Of a stretch of DNA of 64,000 nucleotides, positions 26,216 to 36,607 are shown in pieces. Both the position numbers and the translations under genes were made by a program. This DNA comes from Phormidium tenue FACHB-1052. Lineage in GTDB: Bacteria; Cyanobacteriota; Cyanobacteriia; Phormidesmidales; Phormidesmidaceae. Positions within the stretch are counted from its first letter, which is position 1, and each line of letters opens with the position of its first letter. The notes beneath the pieces were generated by a model. That model saw only the letters and a list, made by a program, of their open reading frames with translations, did not search any database and had not been told where the DNA came from. The DNA lies in the NCBI RefSeq assembly GCF_014696675.1, contig NZ_JACJQN010000024.1, positions 1-64,000 of the forward strand, written 5' to 3'.

Positions 26216-27651
26216 GTAATTGCTCAACTGGGTTGACGGGTACCGGCTAAAAAGAGAGAGTGGTAAACTTTTGGCATGAAAGACCTGCCGCCGTTAGAAG
26301 GCCTCAGTTCTGAGGAGAAAGATGCTCTGATACGAGAGCTATGGCAAATGGTGCAAGCCTTGCAGGCCGAGGTCGAAAGGCTCAAAGGCAAGCGCATTAA
26401 GAAGACGTCACGCAATTCAAGTTTGCCTCCGGCGAAGGGTTTTAAGCCAAACTCAGAGGGTTCCAAGCCCAGTCAAAGCCAGCGAACCGCAAGTGTGGGT
26501 CGAGCGGGCGGTGGACGAGAACTGAGTGCATCACCCGACCAAGTGGTGGTAGCGCAAGTGAGCCGTTGCCCCCACTGTGGCACTGAGGTAGACCCGACTA
26601 AGCAGCAACTCAAAGCCGTGTATGAGCGGATTGAACTACCGCAGGTGCGACCCCAAGTGACTCGCGTCGAACGCTATGGGGGAGACTGTCCATGCTGTCA
26701 GCAGGGCTATGAAGCCCCCGTACCGGTTGGTTTAGAGGTGGGGTCGCCGTTTGGTCAGAGTATTGCCAGCGTGGTGACGTATCTGAGGTACCACCATGCG
26801 GTGAGCTATCAGCGCCTCAGCCAACTGATGGGGGATCTGTACGGGATAACGATTTCCGTTGGAGCGATTGCGAACCTGCTCCAGCGGGTTCAAACCCAGT
26901 TAGCGTCCTCGGTGGCCCGAATTGTCGAGCGTCTGCGCAGTGCTCGCCTGGTGTGCAGTGATGAGACCAGTGCTCGGCTCAACGGCCAGAACCAGTGGGA
27001 GTGGGTGTTCCAGAATGAGCAGGTGTGTCTGCATGTGATTCGTCCCAGCCGGGGGAAAGCCGTGATTGACGAGATGATGGCCGGTCATCGCCCCCAAGTT
27101 TGGGTTTCTGACTTATTCAGTGCCCAAAAGGCCCACCCCGCCGAGCGTTGGCAAGTTTGTCTGGCCCATCAACTTAGGGATTGTCAATATGCCATTGACG
27201 CAGGTGATGACCTGTTTGCCCCTCGAATGAAGCACTTATTCCTGCGTGCCATTGCCGTGAACCGACGACGACACACCCTGGCCGCCTCGACGCTTCAGCA
27301 GTACCGTGCTCGATTGAGAGGTAGCCTACGGGAGGTCTTGAATCTGAAGCCTAAGTCCCCCGAGGGGCAGCGATTGCTCAAACGCTACCAAAAGATTCGA
27401 GCGCATCTGCTGCTATTCCTCGACGATGAACCGGTACCGCCGACCAATAATTCCAGTGAACAGGCGCTGCGCTGGAGTGTGGTCTTTCGCAAGGTCACCC
27501 ATGGCCTTCGCTCCGACTGGGGCGCAGAGTTGTTCGCCCAGGTGCGCTCGCTGGTCAACACGGCTCGGCGGCAGGGTATGTCTGCCTTTGAAGCCATTTC
27601 TCGCGCCCTTACCTCATACCAGTCCGATTGGCTACTGAGTTGAGCAATTAC
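26216..27651 (+). mobile_element. IS66-family insertion sequence (ISBst12-like, single-gene)
   Basis: Terminal inverted repeats GTAATTGCTCAACT (26216-26229) and its complement (27638-27651) bound a 1,436-bp element with one transposase gene whose stop codon lies in the right repeat. The GTAA terminus is typical of IS66. The flanks (CATTGTCC left, GATAGGAA right) do not form the expected 8-bp target duplication. Confidence 0.88.
26276..27643 (+). CDS. IS66-family transposase (TnpC-like)
   Basis: A 455-residue DDE transposase. The N-terminal leucine-zipper-like segment (LWQMVQALQAEVERLKGK) is followed by a basic SRNSSLPPAKGFKPN motif typical of IS66 TnpC and a zinc-finger pair (CPHC, CPCC). 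The catalytic acids are in VCSDETSARL, VWVSDLFSAQ and PTNNSSEQALR. No tnpA or tnpB accompanies it, which fits the ISBst12 subgroup. The frame is intact, so the element may still be active. Confidence 0.92.
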   Translation: MKDLPPLEGLSSEEKDALIRELWQMVQALQAEVERLKGKRIKKTSRNSSLPPAKGFKPNSEGSKPSQSQRTASVGRAGGGRELSASPDQVVVAQVSRCPHCGTEVDPTKQQLKAVYERIELPQVRPQVTRVERYGGDCPCCQQGYEAPVPVGLEVGSPFGQSIASVVTYLRYHHAVSYQRLSQLMGDLYGITISVGAIANLLQRVQTQLASSVARIVERLRSARLVCSDETSARLNGQNQWEWVFQNEQVCLHVIRPSRGKAVIDEMMAGHRPQVWVSDLFSAQKAHPAERWQVCLAHQLRDCQYAIDAGDDLFAPRMKHLFLRAIAVNRRRHTLAASTLQQYRARLRGSLREVLNLKPKSPEGQRLLKRYQKIRAHLLLFLDDEPVPPTNNSSEQALRWSVVFRKVTHGLRSDWGAELFAQVRSLVNTARRQGMSAFEAISRALTSYQSDWLLS

Positions 27652-30422
27652 GATAGGAATTTGGGGATCTTCAACCACTGGAGCGATCGCCCTGGCGGCT
27701 TGAAATAGCTGGGTAGCTTCTGCTGTTCGACCGGCTTTGGCCTGCATCATGGCCAAAACCCTCAGCACAAAGGCTTTGCCGCTGTTATCTTGAATGAAGG
27801 TGGCGATTCTCTCTGCTTCGGCGATCGCATCCTCAATCTGGTGATCTTGGGCCAGGGAAGCGGCCAGGTCTGCTAGCGCCTTGGTTTTAGCCCAATCAGT
27901 CTCAATCGTTAGGGCTACTCTTTCTGCTTCGGCATATCGCCTGGCTTGGGTTAGCGCTTGGGCTAGGTCTTTTAGGGCTTCTCCTTGTTCAAAATCCTGA
28001 TCGATGGAACGGGCTAGAGTCTCAGCTTCAGTGAACAACAGGGTTGCCTGATCTGTGCAGCCTGCGTTTGCCCAGGCGCTGCCGATCTGGGCTAGAGCTT
28101 TGGCTCGGTTAGCCTGCTTGTCGATGCTTCGAGCGACCCTGTCTGCGGCTTCTACCGCTTGAGCGGTAAGGAGAGCGTCAACAATTTCTGTAAGGAGCTA
28201 ACTCTGGTCATACTCGTTGGGCAAGGTGCGGGCTATAGCTTCGGCTTCGGCAAAGAGGGGGGCGGCAGCTTGAGGTTGGCCAGATTGGGCTAGTGATGTC
28301 CCTAAGGTGGCCAAGCTCCAGGCTTGCCATCTAGGGCTAGCTATCGTGCGGGCCATTGCCTCGGCTTCGGCAAAATATCCAGTTTGGGCTAGGGACGCTA
28401 CCAGTTCCTTAATGGCAAAAGCTTGCTGGGCTGGATTGTCTACTTGGTGGGCTAACTGCTGGGCATCAGCAAAGTAATCCTGAGCAGTGGACTGCTGACC
28501 GGCTTTGGCATGGGCATGGGCTATACCGCCCAGGGCGATCGCTTTGGCTTTGGGATCGTCGATGATGTTGGCTGTTGTCTGCAACTCGGTCAACAGGTCT
28601 GCACAAGGCTCGCCCTTCTCTAGTAGAAGTTTATGGAGGAGAAATAGCCCCCAAAACCGCTGCTGGGTTTGGGGGCGCAGACGAACCTGGTTTAAAGCCT
28701 CTGTTTCACGGTCTAGCCAAACCAGCGTTCTGAGATTGACGTCGTCATAGCGGTTGACTCGTTGGGCTACAACTTGGCGGGCTGTGTGTAGTTGCAAAAG
28801 GTGTAGCAACTGTGCCGGAGTGAGAGGGTCAGCAAAGCTGCTAATCGATAGGTCGAGGTCGGCAGCGTAAGCAGCATCGCCCTGGCAGTGGATAAATTTG
28901 GCCTCCATCCACTGAGGAGAGGCGGTGAGGAGTTGGTGTAGATCGGCGGTGCGATCGCCCTCGAACAAATGGTATGTCAGATGATCGTAGCCGTAGCTGT
29001 CTAGATGATGCAAATTCAAAGTTTCTAAAGCTTGAGATGGCTGCCAGTAGTGATGGGCAATTTGCTGATGGAATTCTTGGGGTGGAAGGTAGTAGGGGTT
29101 GTGGCGGCTATTTTTGCTCCAATTGAACGATCGCACTCTCAAGAAGTCCACAACTGATTGGTGATACAGCCTGTAGCTGGTTTCCGTGGTTGATGTTGGC
29201 TGTGGCTCAAGCTCTTCTAAAAACTGTCGGAGGTCACCTAAACACTGCCAAACGGCAGATTCTGCTTGCTGAGTAAATGCTTGTAATTGGCTAAGGGTGA
29301 GGCTGGTACGGGCAACAGAGAGAACACCGATGATTGGAGCATAGGTTGTTCGCCAATTCTGCTTACCCAGGGTGACGACTCTTTCCAGGGATTCGTAGTA
29401 CAAGCCGTCTAACCCTTCTGGGAGTCCTTCAAGATTGGTGAGCGATCGCTCTCCTTGCTCAATTGCATCTAGCAGAAATCGGACATACAAGAAATTGCCG
29501 TCTGATTTTTGGGTGACTTGATCAATCGCGGATTCTTGCAGCTGGGGTTCTAGATTAGACAGGTGGGTTGAAAGTGTGGGTGCTTGGGAGATACGGGTTT
29601 GGATATAGGCACGAATATCAGCCTGGTTATGGATATCAAATTCCGGAGCGGAAAGGTTGAGTTCTACGGCATTGAGAAACTTGTTTTCGACCTGGGGGAC
29701 TTTGCGGCTAGTCAGGATGAAGCGAACTTGGGGCGGTAAGCCTTCCAGGTTGGCAAGGAGATCAACGATGGTGCGATCGCCCTCGTGGATTAGGGCCTCG
29801 TCTAAGGCATCAACCAGAATGGTAATTGGTTGGTCAAAGCCTGCTTGATAAATGGCGTGAAGCGGATTTAAGACGACCCAGTTGAAGGCTTCCTGGGTGG
29901 TCATTATGCCTGATAGATCGAGGTTGTGAATAACGAGGGCTTGAATACTACTGTCATTAGCTGCCCCAACACTCTGATTTATCTGGATGTTGACTTGCTT
30001 TTCGCCGGTATCTTTTAGGGATTGAGCGAATGAGGGAATGTGTTGTGCGAGTTGGAGGGCAATAGCGCGAGCAAAGGTTTTGGGGTCGATAGAGGTGCTG
30101 TCGCGGGCAGAGCAGTGATGAATTGCCCTAAGAAAACTGGGCAATAGGTCTGGATGTAGGGGGTCTGCGCTTTGGGAGAATTGAGTTAGCCGATCGCTGA
30201 TAGCAGTTTTGCCTGCACCTGGTTCTCCTGTGAGCAAAAAGTAACGTGAGCCAGTGGGGTCAGAGAGCCATTGGTAGATTGCCCTAAAGCCCCATTCACG
30301 CCCTGTGAAGTTTGAGGGGCGATCGCTAGTCTCATTGGTGCTGTTAATACCTAGCTTGCGAGTGAGGGATAGCATAGTTAATGGGGAGAGCAATTGAGCG
30401 ATCGCTGTGTAGAGATTAATAT

Positions 30423-30659
30423 CTACAATCTGCCATTCCCAGGAGTGATGCTGAAATAACCTTTAGGATTTGAAAGGATAGCGATCGCACTTTTCCCTAC
30501 TCCTGGTTCTCCAGTCAAGATGAAGAACCGCTGATCCTTTTGTTGAAGCCAGTGGTTTGTGTTAGTGAAAATGTGCGATCGACCTGTGAAACCTTCGGCG
30601 AGTTGTTGGAGGTTGGGGAAGGCGATCGCTTTTAGTTGCATCGTGGTGACTTCAATCAT
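30423..30659 (-). pseudogene. Truncated NACHT leader fragment with P-loop, copy A
   Basis: A 78-residue frame: LKAIAFPNLQQLAEGFTGRS, HWLQQKDQRFFIL, then Walker A GEPGVGKSAIA, followed at once by unrelated sequence and a stop. It is the very start of a NACHT gene cut just after the P-loop. Copy B at 59263-59487 is cut at the same place. It lies between two large NACHT genes in the same orientation, 70 bp after the stop of the upstream one. Confidence 0.75.
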
Positions 30660-30729
30660 TGAATTTCACATCACAGGTGGTGCTCACCGAAAAACTCAAT
30701 AACATCTAAACTCCTTGATATAAGCTTCA

Positions 30730-33700
30730 TTAAGGCCACCAATGACCAACATCTCGAATGGCGAGCGTTACTGCCTTAGCCGTATCTTTCCCTCCAAGCA
30801 TGGATATAACCTTAACAAAAGGATGTAGAAACATTAGGAAAGTTGAACGAGGACGATTAACTGAATTTTTAAGGAAGTGACACCAAAGTGTGTATAGTTC
30901 ATCTGTAGGTAGAAGAGCTAATTGAGGAACAATAACCTCAAGCGCAATTACAACTGCACTACCATCCTCAGATTTCATTGAGTAATCAATGTACTCCTGT
31001 AAAGCTAATGGTCTGACAGACTGAGGAAGATTCTTAACTGGATTCAGAAAAATGTCTACAAGCTCTGAATCGTTTTTTGATGCTAAGAATTCCTGTAGTA
31101 TTTCATTTTTGATTGCGCTTGGCATAGCACGCTCAAACTCTTCTAAAATTATTTTCCGTCCATACTCTTGACCCTTCTCTCTTTTCTCAAAAAATAGTCC
31201 AACACCCGCAGCAGTTCCAGCAAAAGTTTTAAGTGTTGTTTGGACTAAAGAACTAGCTAGAGAGTTGGAAAGCGAATGTACTAAAATTCCTTGCCATTTC
31301 TCATCCCCAATTGCTAAAACACTGTTCAAGGCATCCTTGAGAGTTTGTTGCTTCAGTGGCTCTGGTAAACTAACAGAAATCTTTTCGAGAGCTTGGGAGC
31401 GTACTTGTTGGTCTTTGATGTTTTTTACGATTCTTAGAGCCTCTTGCTGTAATTCATTAGCTAAACGAGGTGTCAAGTGCTGTAGTCCTTCAGCACGCCA
31501 CTCATCTTCTTGAATCTCTTCAACTGCTTTTAACAGTTTCAATTTGGAAGACTCAGGAATACGAGAAAAGAGTGAATAGAGAAGGTTTAAGCGATTTACT
31601 CCATCTTTGATCGAAAAGGCAGAATCAAGTAACTGCTGGTTTACTGATTCAGCTAAAGAAGGAATTAAATTTCTCAACAAACTTACACGACTTTTCTCGT
31701 CATTAAGCTTCATTGTCAGCTTTAATAATTCTGACAAAATTTGCTGCTTCTGAGTTTCTAGCAAATATGGCAGGATTGCATATAATAGCCATGCCTTCTC
31801 ATGCTCATTACGGTATCTTAGTGCAGACTGTAGAACTTGTTGCCTTTGAACTTCATTCAAATAGGGAAGCAACTGCTGAAATAAGCCTGACTGCCCATTT
31901 TCATTACGATATTTCAGTGCAAACTGTAAAATCTGTGTTATTTGAGCCTCATCTAAGTGGAGAAGTAATTTCTGAAATAACTTTGACTGCTCAGATTCGT
32001 TGCGATATTTCAGAATGGAATGTAAAACTTGCTGTTTTTGAGCTTCATTTGAGTTAGGAAATAGCTTTTGAAGTAGCCCTGATTGTTTTTCTTCCTTTTT
32101 TACTTTGAGTACATCGCTCAAAACACTTTGCTTTAAGGATTCAGGTAAATAATCAGAAATATTGCATAACGATTCAAGCGTTTCGTATTCCGAAAATGAG
32201 CTGAATGCAGTAGTCGCGACGTCAAATACTTTTTTCCCTGCTTGCCCTAACAATCCTGGTAACTCGATAGTAGTTCCTAGATCGCGTTGGATTTTATCTG
32301 CTAACACCTGTTGCGCTGGAATCGACAACGCAGCATCTAAAGCTTCTTGCCTCAATGGAACTGGTAAATGAGGAACTAAATCTAGAAGTGCATATCTCTT
32401 ACTATATTGACTAGAGAGGGCCAATATTCTGTTTAGAAGATCCCGTTTCCAAATATCAGGTATGTAAGAAATAAATTTATTAGCTTCGTTCCAACGCTCA
32501 CTGTCACTTAGGCTTACAAATATATCTAACGCTTCCTGCCAAGCTTGTTGCTGTAATGATACTGGTATACAAAGCGCTAAATCGACAAAAAAACGTAGCT
32601 TTCTCCCCTTAGATAGCTTTAATGTGGAGGTCAGCTCTAGAATTTTTTGCCAGCTTTGAAGTTGCTCAGGTTCATTGAGATAAACAACTAAAAATCTAAG
32701 CGCCCACATTCTTAATTCATCATCTTGGATCCTTAAAGCAATCGCTAAAGCATCTTGCTTAAAGGATAATGATAGGTGAGGAACTAGTGCAGTTAAGCCA
32801 GCAACTTGGTTGATCTCAGAGACTTCTGAAAGTATTCTTAAAGCGTCTGAAAGCGCAAATTGAGATAAGTGAGCAGCGATGCGTGTTTCCCAAAAGATCC
32901 CGTATCCAGCAACTTGATGTAATCCAGTTTCAAAAAATTTGTCGGAGAACAGTGCCCTTTCAAACCATGCTCCTTCATCCAATGCGTTAGAGCGCCAAAC
33001 ATACTTCACCTCTAACTCCTTCTGCCACAATATCAGCCATTGAGAATCTGAAAGATGAGGAGAATCAATTAAAACGCGCCAGGAGCGGGTTCCTATTAGT
33101 GTGGTAAAAGCTTTTGCTGCGAGAGTCTCTGAAAGGCAAGGAATAATTGCAAGTAGAGTATCCGTCCACTTGTCGATGATAAAACTAAACCTTGAATCAC
33201 TACCTCTTGAATTATCAGATGGGGGGTTTAGAGCTACTTCAAGAGCATCTTTCTTTAGGCATTCAGGCAGGTTAGGAAATAATTCTTTTAAAGCCTCTAA
33301 AGCTTTTTCTTGATCTTTAATACTTAAAGATGCATTCAACGCCTCTTGCCATCCTGTTTGCTGCATAGGCTCACTAACTAGATTCGGTGTCAAACTCATC
33401 AGTGTTTTCAATCTTTGCTTTGGATCTGGGATCTGCTTCACGTAGCTCAATGCTTTACGTTCTGTCCACACCTGAGCTTTTACTAAATTAATTAGCAAGC
33501 TATTTGAAATATTACTTGCCAGTTTGCCAACCGAAGTGGTGATTAACGCATAGCGGCACTGTAGGCTGATTGCTCTTTCTGGATTGAGTTGGAATTCCTC
33601 TTCTGCCTTACCCCATGCCAATGCAATATCTGTCAGAAAACCTTCTAGATCGCCAATCTGATCTTTAGCTTCAAACCATGCATGGCGTTTAGTGATTGTC

Positions 33701-35136
33701 TCTACAGCTAACAAGTCATGCAGTTCCCTTGTACGTTCTGCTTTCACTAAATGTTGAGTGAGATGACGTAAACCATATTCATCAAAATCTCCTATAGCAA
33801 TATCCTTCCACGCTTTGTCTAATGGACAGTAGGATTGCAAAATGCGATCATACTGCTCTTTTTCTGGTGTGTAATAAGGATTATTTATTTCTTTACTATC
33901 AATCACAATGGATTTTTTTCCTAGAAAATCAATTACTGATTGATGATAAAGTTTATATTTCTGCACAAGGCTTTCTTTTTCTGGTTTGATTTCGTCAACA
34001 AACTGTCGTAGGTCACTTAAGCACTCCAAAGTTAATGATTCTGAGTTGTGGGTAAAAGCTTGAATCTGACTAATAGTAAGGCTTTCCTGTGCAACGGAAA
34101 GAATCCCAAGACATGGAGCATAAATGCTTCCCCAATCTTTTTTCCCAAGTTTTACTACCCGCCTCAGCGAATCGAAATATAAAGCTTCTAAACCTTTTGG
34201 TAGTCTATCCAGTTCTGTAATAGACTGTTGCCCAGATGAGATGGCATCGAGTAAAAACCGAGCGTATAGAAAGTTCTCCTCCGACAGTTCAGAAATCTTT
34301 GTAGCTTGTTGCTTTCTCCAAGTATCGTTTGTGGTTTGAGCAGGCAGAGGTAGGCTTTCTAGACGATGTTTTACGTATACAGTGATGTCTTCCCGATTTC
34401 TGGTTTCAAACTCTGTAGCAGAGAGAAATAATTCTCGTACTCCTGTTAATTCACTTTCAATTTGTGTCTCTTTGCGGCTTGTCAAGATAAAACGTGCTTT
34501 GACTGATGGAGGAATTCTAGAGAGTAAATCTACAATTTTGGTTTCTCCAACATGAGTCAAAGCTTCGTCCAGACTATCTACTAAAAGCACAAGGGGATCA
34601 TTAAAACCCTGCTGATATAGAGACTCTAAAGGATTCAGCACAACCAAATTAAAGGCTTCTTGAGCTGACATTACTCCCGAGACATCCAGGTTATTAATTA
34701 CTACACCTTGAACAGCACTGTTTGTGGCAATCCCAATATTTTGAGTGATTTGAATGTTAACCTGTTTTGTACCAATCTCCTTCAAAAGATTCGCATAAGC
34801 AGGAATTTGGGCAAGTTGCAAGGCAATTGATTCAGTGAAGTTTTTGGGATCAACTGAGGTGCTATAGCGCGCAGAACAGAAATGAATTGCCGTTAGGAAA
34901 CCTTGGTCAAATTTTTGGTCTTGCTTCTCTCCATTAGCAAATTGAGCAAGTCGAGCCGCGATCGCCGTCTTGCCACTCCCTGGTTCACCCGTCAGCAAGA
35001 AAAAGCGATCACCATTAGAATCAGCCAACCAACTCTGAATTGCCTCAAACACCCACTCTCGTCCTGTGAAGTTGAGCGTGCGATCGGCAATATAATTTGA
35101 GAAATCAATTCCTAGTTTGGGGTTGAGAAATGGCAT
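30730..35136 (-). CDS. Large NACHT STAND NTPase with helical-repeat array
   Basis: A 1,468-residue protein. The NACHT domain is near the N-terminus: NFTGREWVFEAIQSWL, Walker A GEPGSGKT (50-57), and LVDSLDE (185-191) as Walker B. FILTSRK and the KYKLYHQSVIDFLGKKS and YGLRHLTQHL motifs close the core at about 490. The rest is a long array of helical units (LPvplrqEALdaALsI..e..R...L..L.p.L), about 32-36 residues each, and a C-terminal signature GGKDTAKAVTLAIRDVGHWW also found in two other proteins of the window. The frame is intact. It should be an ATP-dependent switch with the array as sensor; no N-terminal effector domain is present, so signalling would need a partner. The broken NACHT-TPR gene downstream is a relative. 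Confidence 0.85.
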   Translation of the reverse strand: MPFLNPKLGIDFSNYIADRTLNFTGREWVFEAIQSWLADSNGDRFFLLTGEPGSGKTAIAARLAQFANGEKQDQKFDQGFLTAIHFCSARYSTSVDPKNFTESIALQLAQIPAYANLLKEIGTKQVNIQITQNIGIATNSAVQGVVINNLDVSGVMSAQEAFNLVVLNPLESLYQQGFNDPLVLLVDSLDEALTHVGETKIVDLLSRIPPSVKARFILTSRKETQIESELTGVRELFLSATEFETRNREDITVYVKHRLESLPLPAQTTNDTWRKQQATKISELSEENFLYARFLLDAISSGQQSITELDRLPKGLEALYFDSLRRVVKLGKKDWGSIYAPCLGILSVAQESLTISQIQAFTHNSESLTLECLSDLRQFVDEIKPEKESLVQKYKLYHQSVIDFLGKKSIVIDSKEINNPYYTPEKEQYDRILQSYCPLDKAWKDIAIGDFDEYGLRHLTQHLVKAERTRELHDLLAVETITKRHAWFEAKDQIGDLEGFLTDIALAWGKAEEEFQLNPERAISLQCRYALITTSVGKLASNISNSLLINLVKAQVWTERKALSYVKQIPDPKQRLKTLMSLTPNLVSEPMQQTGWQEALNASLSIKDQEKALEALKELFPNLPECLKKDALEVALNPPSDNSRGSDSRFSFIIDKWTDTLLAIIPCLSETLAAKAFTTLIGTRSWRVLIDSPHLSDSQWLILWQKELEVKYVWRSNALDEGAWFERALFSDKFFETGLHQVAGYGIFWETRIAAHLSQFALSDALRILSEVSEINQVAGLTALVPHLSLSFKQDALAIALRIQDDELRMWALRFLVVYLNEPEQLQSWQKILELTSTLKLSKGRKLRFFVDLALCIPVSLQQQAWQEALDIFVSLSDSERWNEANKFISYIPDIWKRDLLNRILALSSQYSKRYALLDLVPHLPVPLRQEALDAALSIPAQQVLADKIQRDLGTTIELPGLLGQAGKKVFDVATTAFSSFSEYETLESLCNISDYLPESLKQSVLSDVLKVKKEEKQSGLLQKLFPNSNEAQKQQVLHSILKYRNESEQSKLFQKLLLHLDEAQITQILQFALKYRNENGQSGLFQQLLPYLNEVQRQQVLQSALRYRNEHEKAWLLYAILPYLLETQKQQILSELLKLTMKLNDEKSRVSLLRNLIPSLAESVNQQLLDSAFSIKDGVNRLNLLYSLFSRIPESSKLKLLKAVEEIQEDEWRAEGLQHLTPRLANELQQEALRIVKNIKDQQVRSQALEKISVSLPEPLKQQTLKDALNSVLAIGDEKWQGILVHSLSNSLASSLVQTTLKTFAGTAAGVGLFFEKREKGQEYGRKIILEEFERAMPSAIKNEILQEFLASKNDSELVDIFLNPVKNLPQSVRPLALQEYIDYSMKSEDGSAVVIALEVIVPQLALLPTDELYTLWCHFLKNSVNRPRSTFLMFLHPFVKVISMLGGKDTAKAVTLAIRDVGHWWP

Positions 35137-35202
35137 GGTTGGTTTCAGGTAAGAAGTTTGTATATGTCAGGCAAGACAAGGGGCGATCGCACTTTTCCTA
35201 TT

Positions 35203-36466
35203 TCAAAGGGTTGGATTGTTGAAGTCGGCTACTGTCGGTTCTTGCACAGACACTTCGTTTAATTGGTGTCGCGTTGCTGCGAGCGCCTGATACACCTCCT
35301 TTCGCACCCGATTCACACCACCTAGCGGTCTATGGTCAGGAAGAGCATGCCAAGGATTAAACGAGAGATTTTCGTCAAATTCATTGCGAGCCTTTGTATC
35401 AAACTGCTGCTGCGGAATCCGAATAGTCGCCACCTTGACAAAAGAAGAATCTGCCTCACTCCACTCCACTGTGGCATCTTCAAGCGGCATGCGTACCGCA
35501 TCGGTCTGCACCTGCACCATAAAATCAAAGAAAATATCCTGGTGACTGAGCTGCTGCACCATCGCTTCCCGTAGAAAGTTATCTGACGTTGGGGTTGGTT
35601 GGCTATCCCCAGTTGGTTGTAGCTCCCGAGGGATAGCTGCAAACTTAATCGCGTGCGGCCCCAGCTTGTAGGGGGTGGTGCTCCAGTACTGTATCTGTAG
35701 AAGGTTGGTCACCGGCTTTTGACGGATGGCTTTGAGAATGCCCACCTGCTTCCGATGAGATGGTGCATACATTAAGAGGAAAGGCAACGGTTTCAACGCC
35801 TTCGGCATTTTCTTGACTGCCAGCAGGGCTTTAGAAATCGCCAGCGTATCCTGAGCATCTTCCAAAAAAAGTGCCGGATGGTTGATCAGAATGAAGTCTT
35901 GGGTTGTGGCACCCTTCTCGCCATCCAGAAGTTTTTCACCGGGGACGCCCACCAGTTTAATCGCCATACCACGCACATCACCCTTGGCATCGGGCTGGAT
36001 GTTAGAAGACCCATTGGAGAAGCGAACCCAGGCAGGATAGGTGCAGGTACTGGTCTCTTAAAAGGTGATGGAGCCCTAAAACCTTTATTCGGCAATGGGT
36101 TGAGCCAATTGGAGCCAAAATCCTGACAGCGCTTGTCTAGAGAGGCTTTCCGCCATTTATCTCCTGTTGGCAGACCAGTGCCTAGGTGCAAGGCTCTGTG
36201 AACACTCCAAATTTCAGATGCTCTGGCACGTCTTTCACAATAAATTCGGCCTTGACACAGCCATGACTCTTTGGATGCTGTTGCCGCTGCACCGGATCGG
36301 CAGTCTTATTTAAGAGGTCTTGCGATAGCTTGATGATCGCTGCGATTGTCTGCTTTTCACTTGTAGGGGGATTTTCCTGTGCCAGTTCTAGTTTGTTAGT
36401 AAGTGTCATAGGACTTTGTAGGTGTGTGGGTAGAAAAAAATCCTTGTCATCAGCCCCCTTTGCCAT
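35203..36466 (-). pseudogene. Catalase-like (short heme catalase family) protein split by a MITE
   Basis: The 5' piece has QHPKSHGCVKAEFIVKDVPE and HLKFGVFTEPCT; the 3' piece has VRGMAIKLVGVPGEKLL, TTQDFILINHPALF and FNPWHALPDHRPLGGVNRVR, all typical of the short catalase-related proteins. Removing the insertion with one target-site copy (145 bp) joins them as EPCTYPAWVRFSNGSSNIQ in frame. Members of this family are heme proteins related to catalases or fatty-acid-modifying enzymes; the substrate cannot be told. An ATG at 36409 is an alternative start. It lies between a DUF1304 gene and a NACHT gene in the same orientation. Confidence 0.85.
36046..36182. mobile_element. MITE, 137 bp, with terminal inverted repeats and 8-bp target duplication
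   Basis: Ends GGTACTGGTCT (36046-36056) and complement of GGCACTGGTCT (36172-36182) form 11-bp inverted repeats with one mismatch. TAGGTGCA flanks it on both sides (36038-36045 and 36183-36190). It has no coding capacity. The matching full-length element is not in this window. Confidence 0.92.
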
Positions 36467-36607
36467 GCTATAAAATTCTCGGGGGGGGTTAGCAAGGTGA
36501 GAATTGAAGGTGATTGCAAACTTCGGGGTATTTATCTCAATACGGCTGAGTGGGATGAATGGAAAGAAAAGGGCGATTGCTTTTGCTCGGTCAGATCACA
36601 AACCAAC

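Larger units (their letters stand above)
24744..30375 (-). pseudogene. NACHT-TPR-like STAND protein, broken by a nonsense codon and an IS66 insertion
   Basis: One gene in three pieces. The 5' piece (30375-28198) has NFTGREWGFRAIYQWL, Walker A GEPGAGKT, ITILVDALDEAL and the YRLYHQSVVDFL motif of NACHT C-terminal regions, then repeats. A TAG at 28200-28198 interrupts an otherwise continuous frame (YDQS*LLTEIVDALL). The second piece runs to 27652, where an IS66 element (26216-27651) is inserted, and the third piece runs 26215-24744. The repeats are TPR-like units of 33-40 residues (FAEAEaiArtI.d...ra.aLa.La.aLaqag). It closely resembles the intact NACHT gene upstream. ATG 30375 is preferred over a TTG at 30393. 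The intact protein would be about 1,400 residues. Confidence 0.85.

Noticed and set aside
35183-35198. 16-bp match to the P-loop region of NACHT fragment copy A (GCGATCGCACTTTTCC, also at 30481-30496)
   Set aside because: Half of it is the abundant HIP1 palindrome and no coding similarity extends beyond it, so it is not strong evidence for a third fragment.
36481-36488. Run of eight G upstream of the catalase-like gene as a phase-variable tract
   Set aside because: It lies outside the coding region and one tract alone shows nothing about expression.
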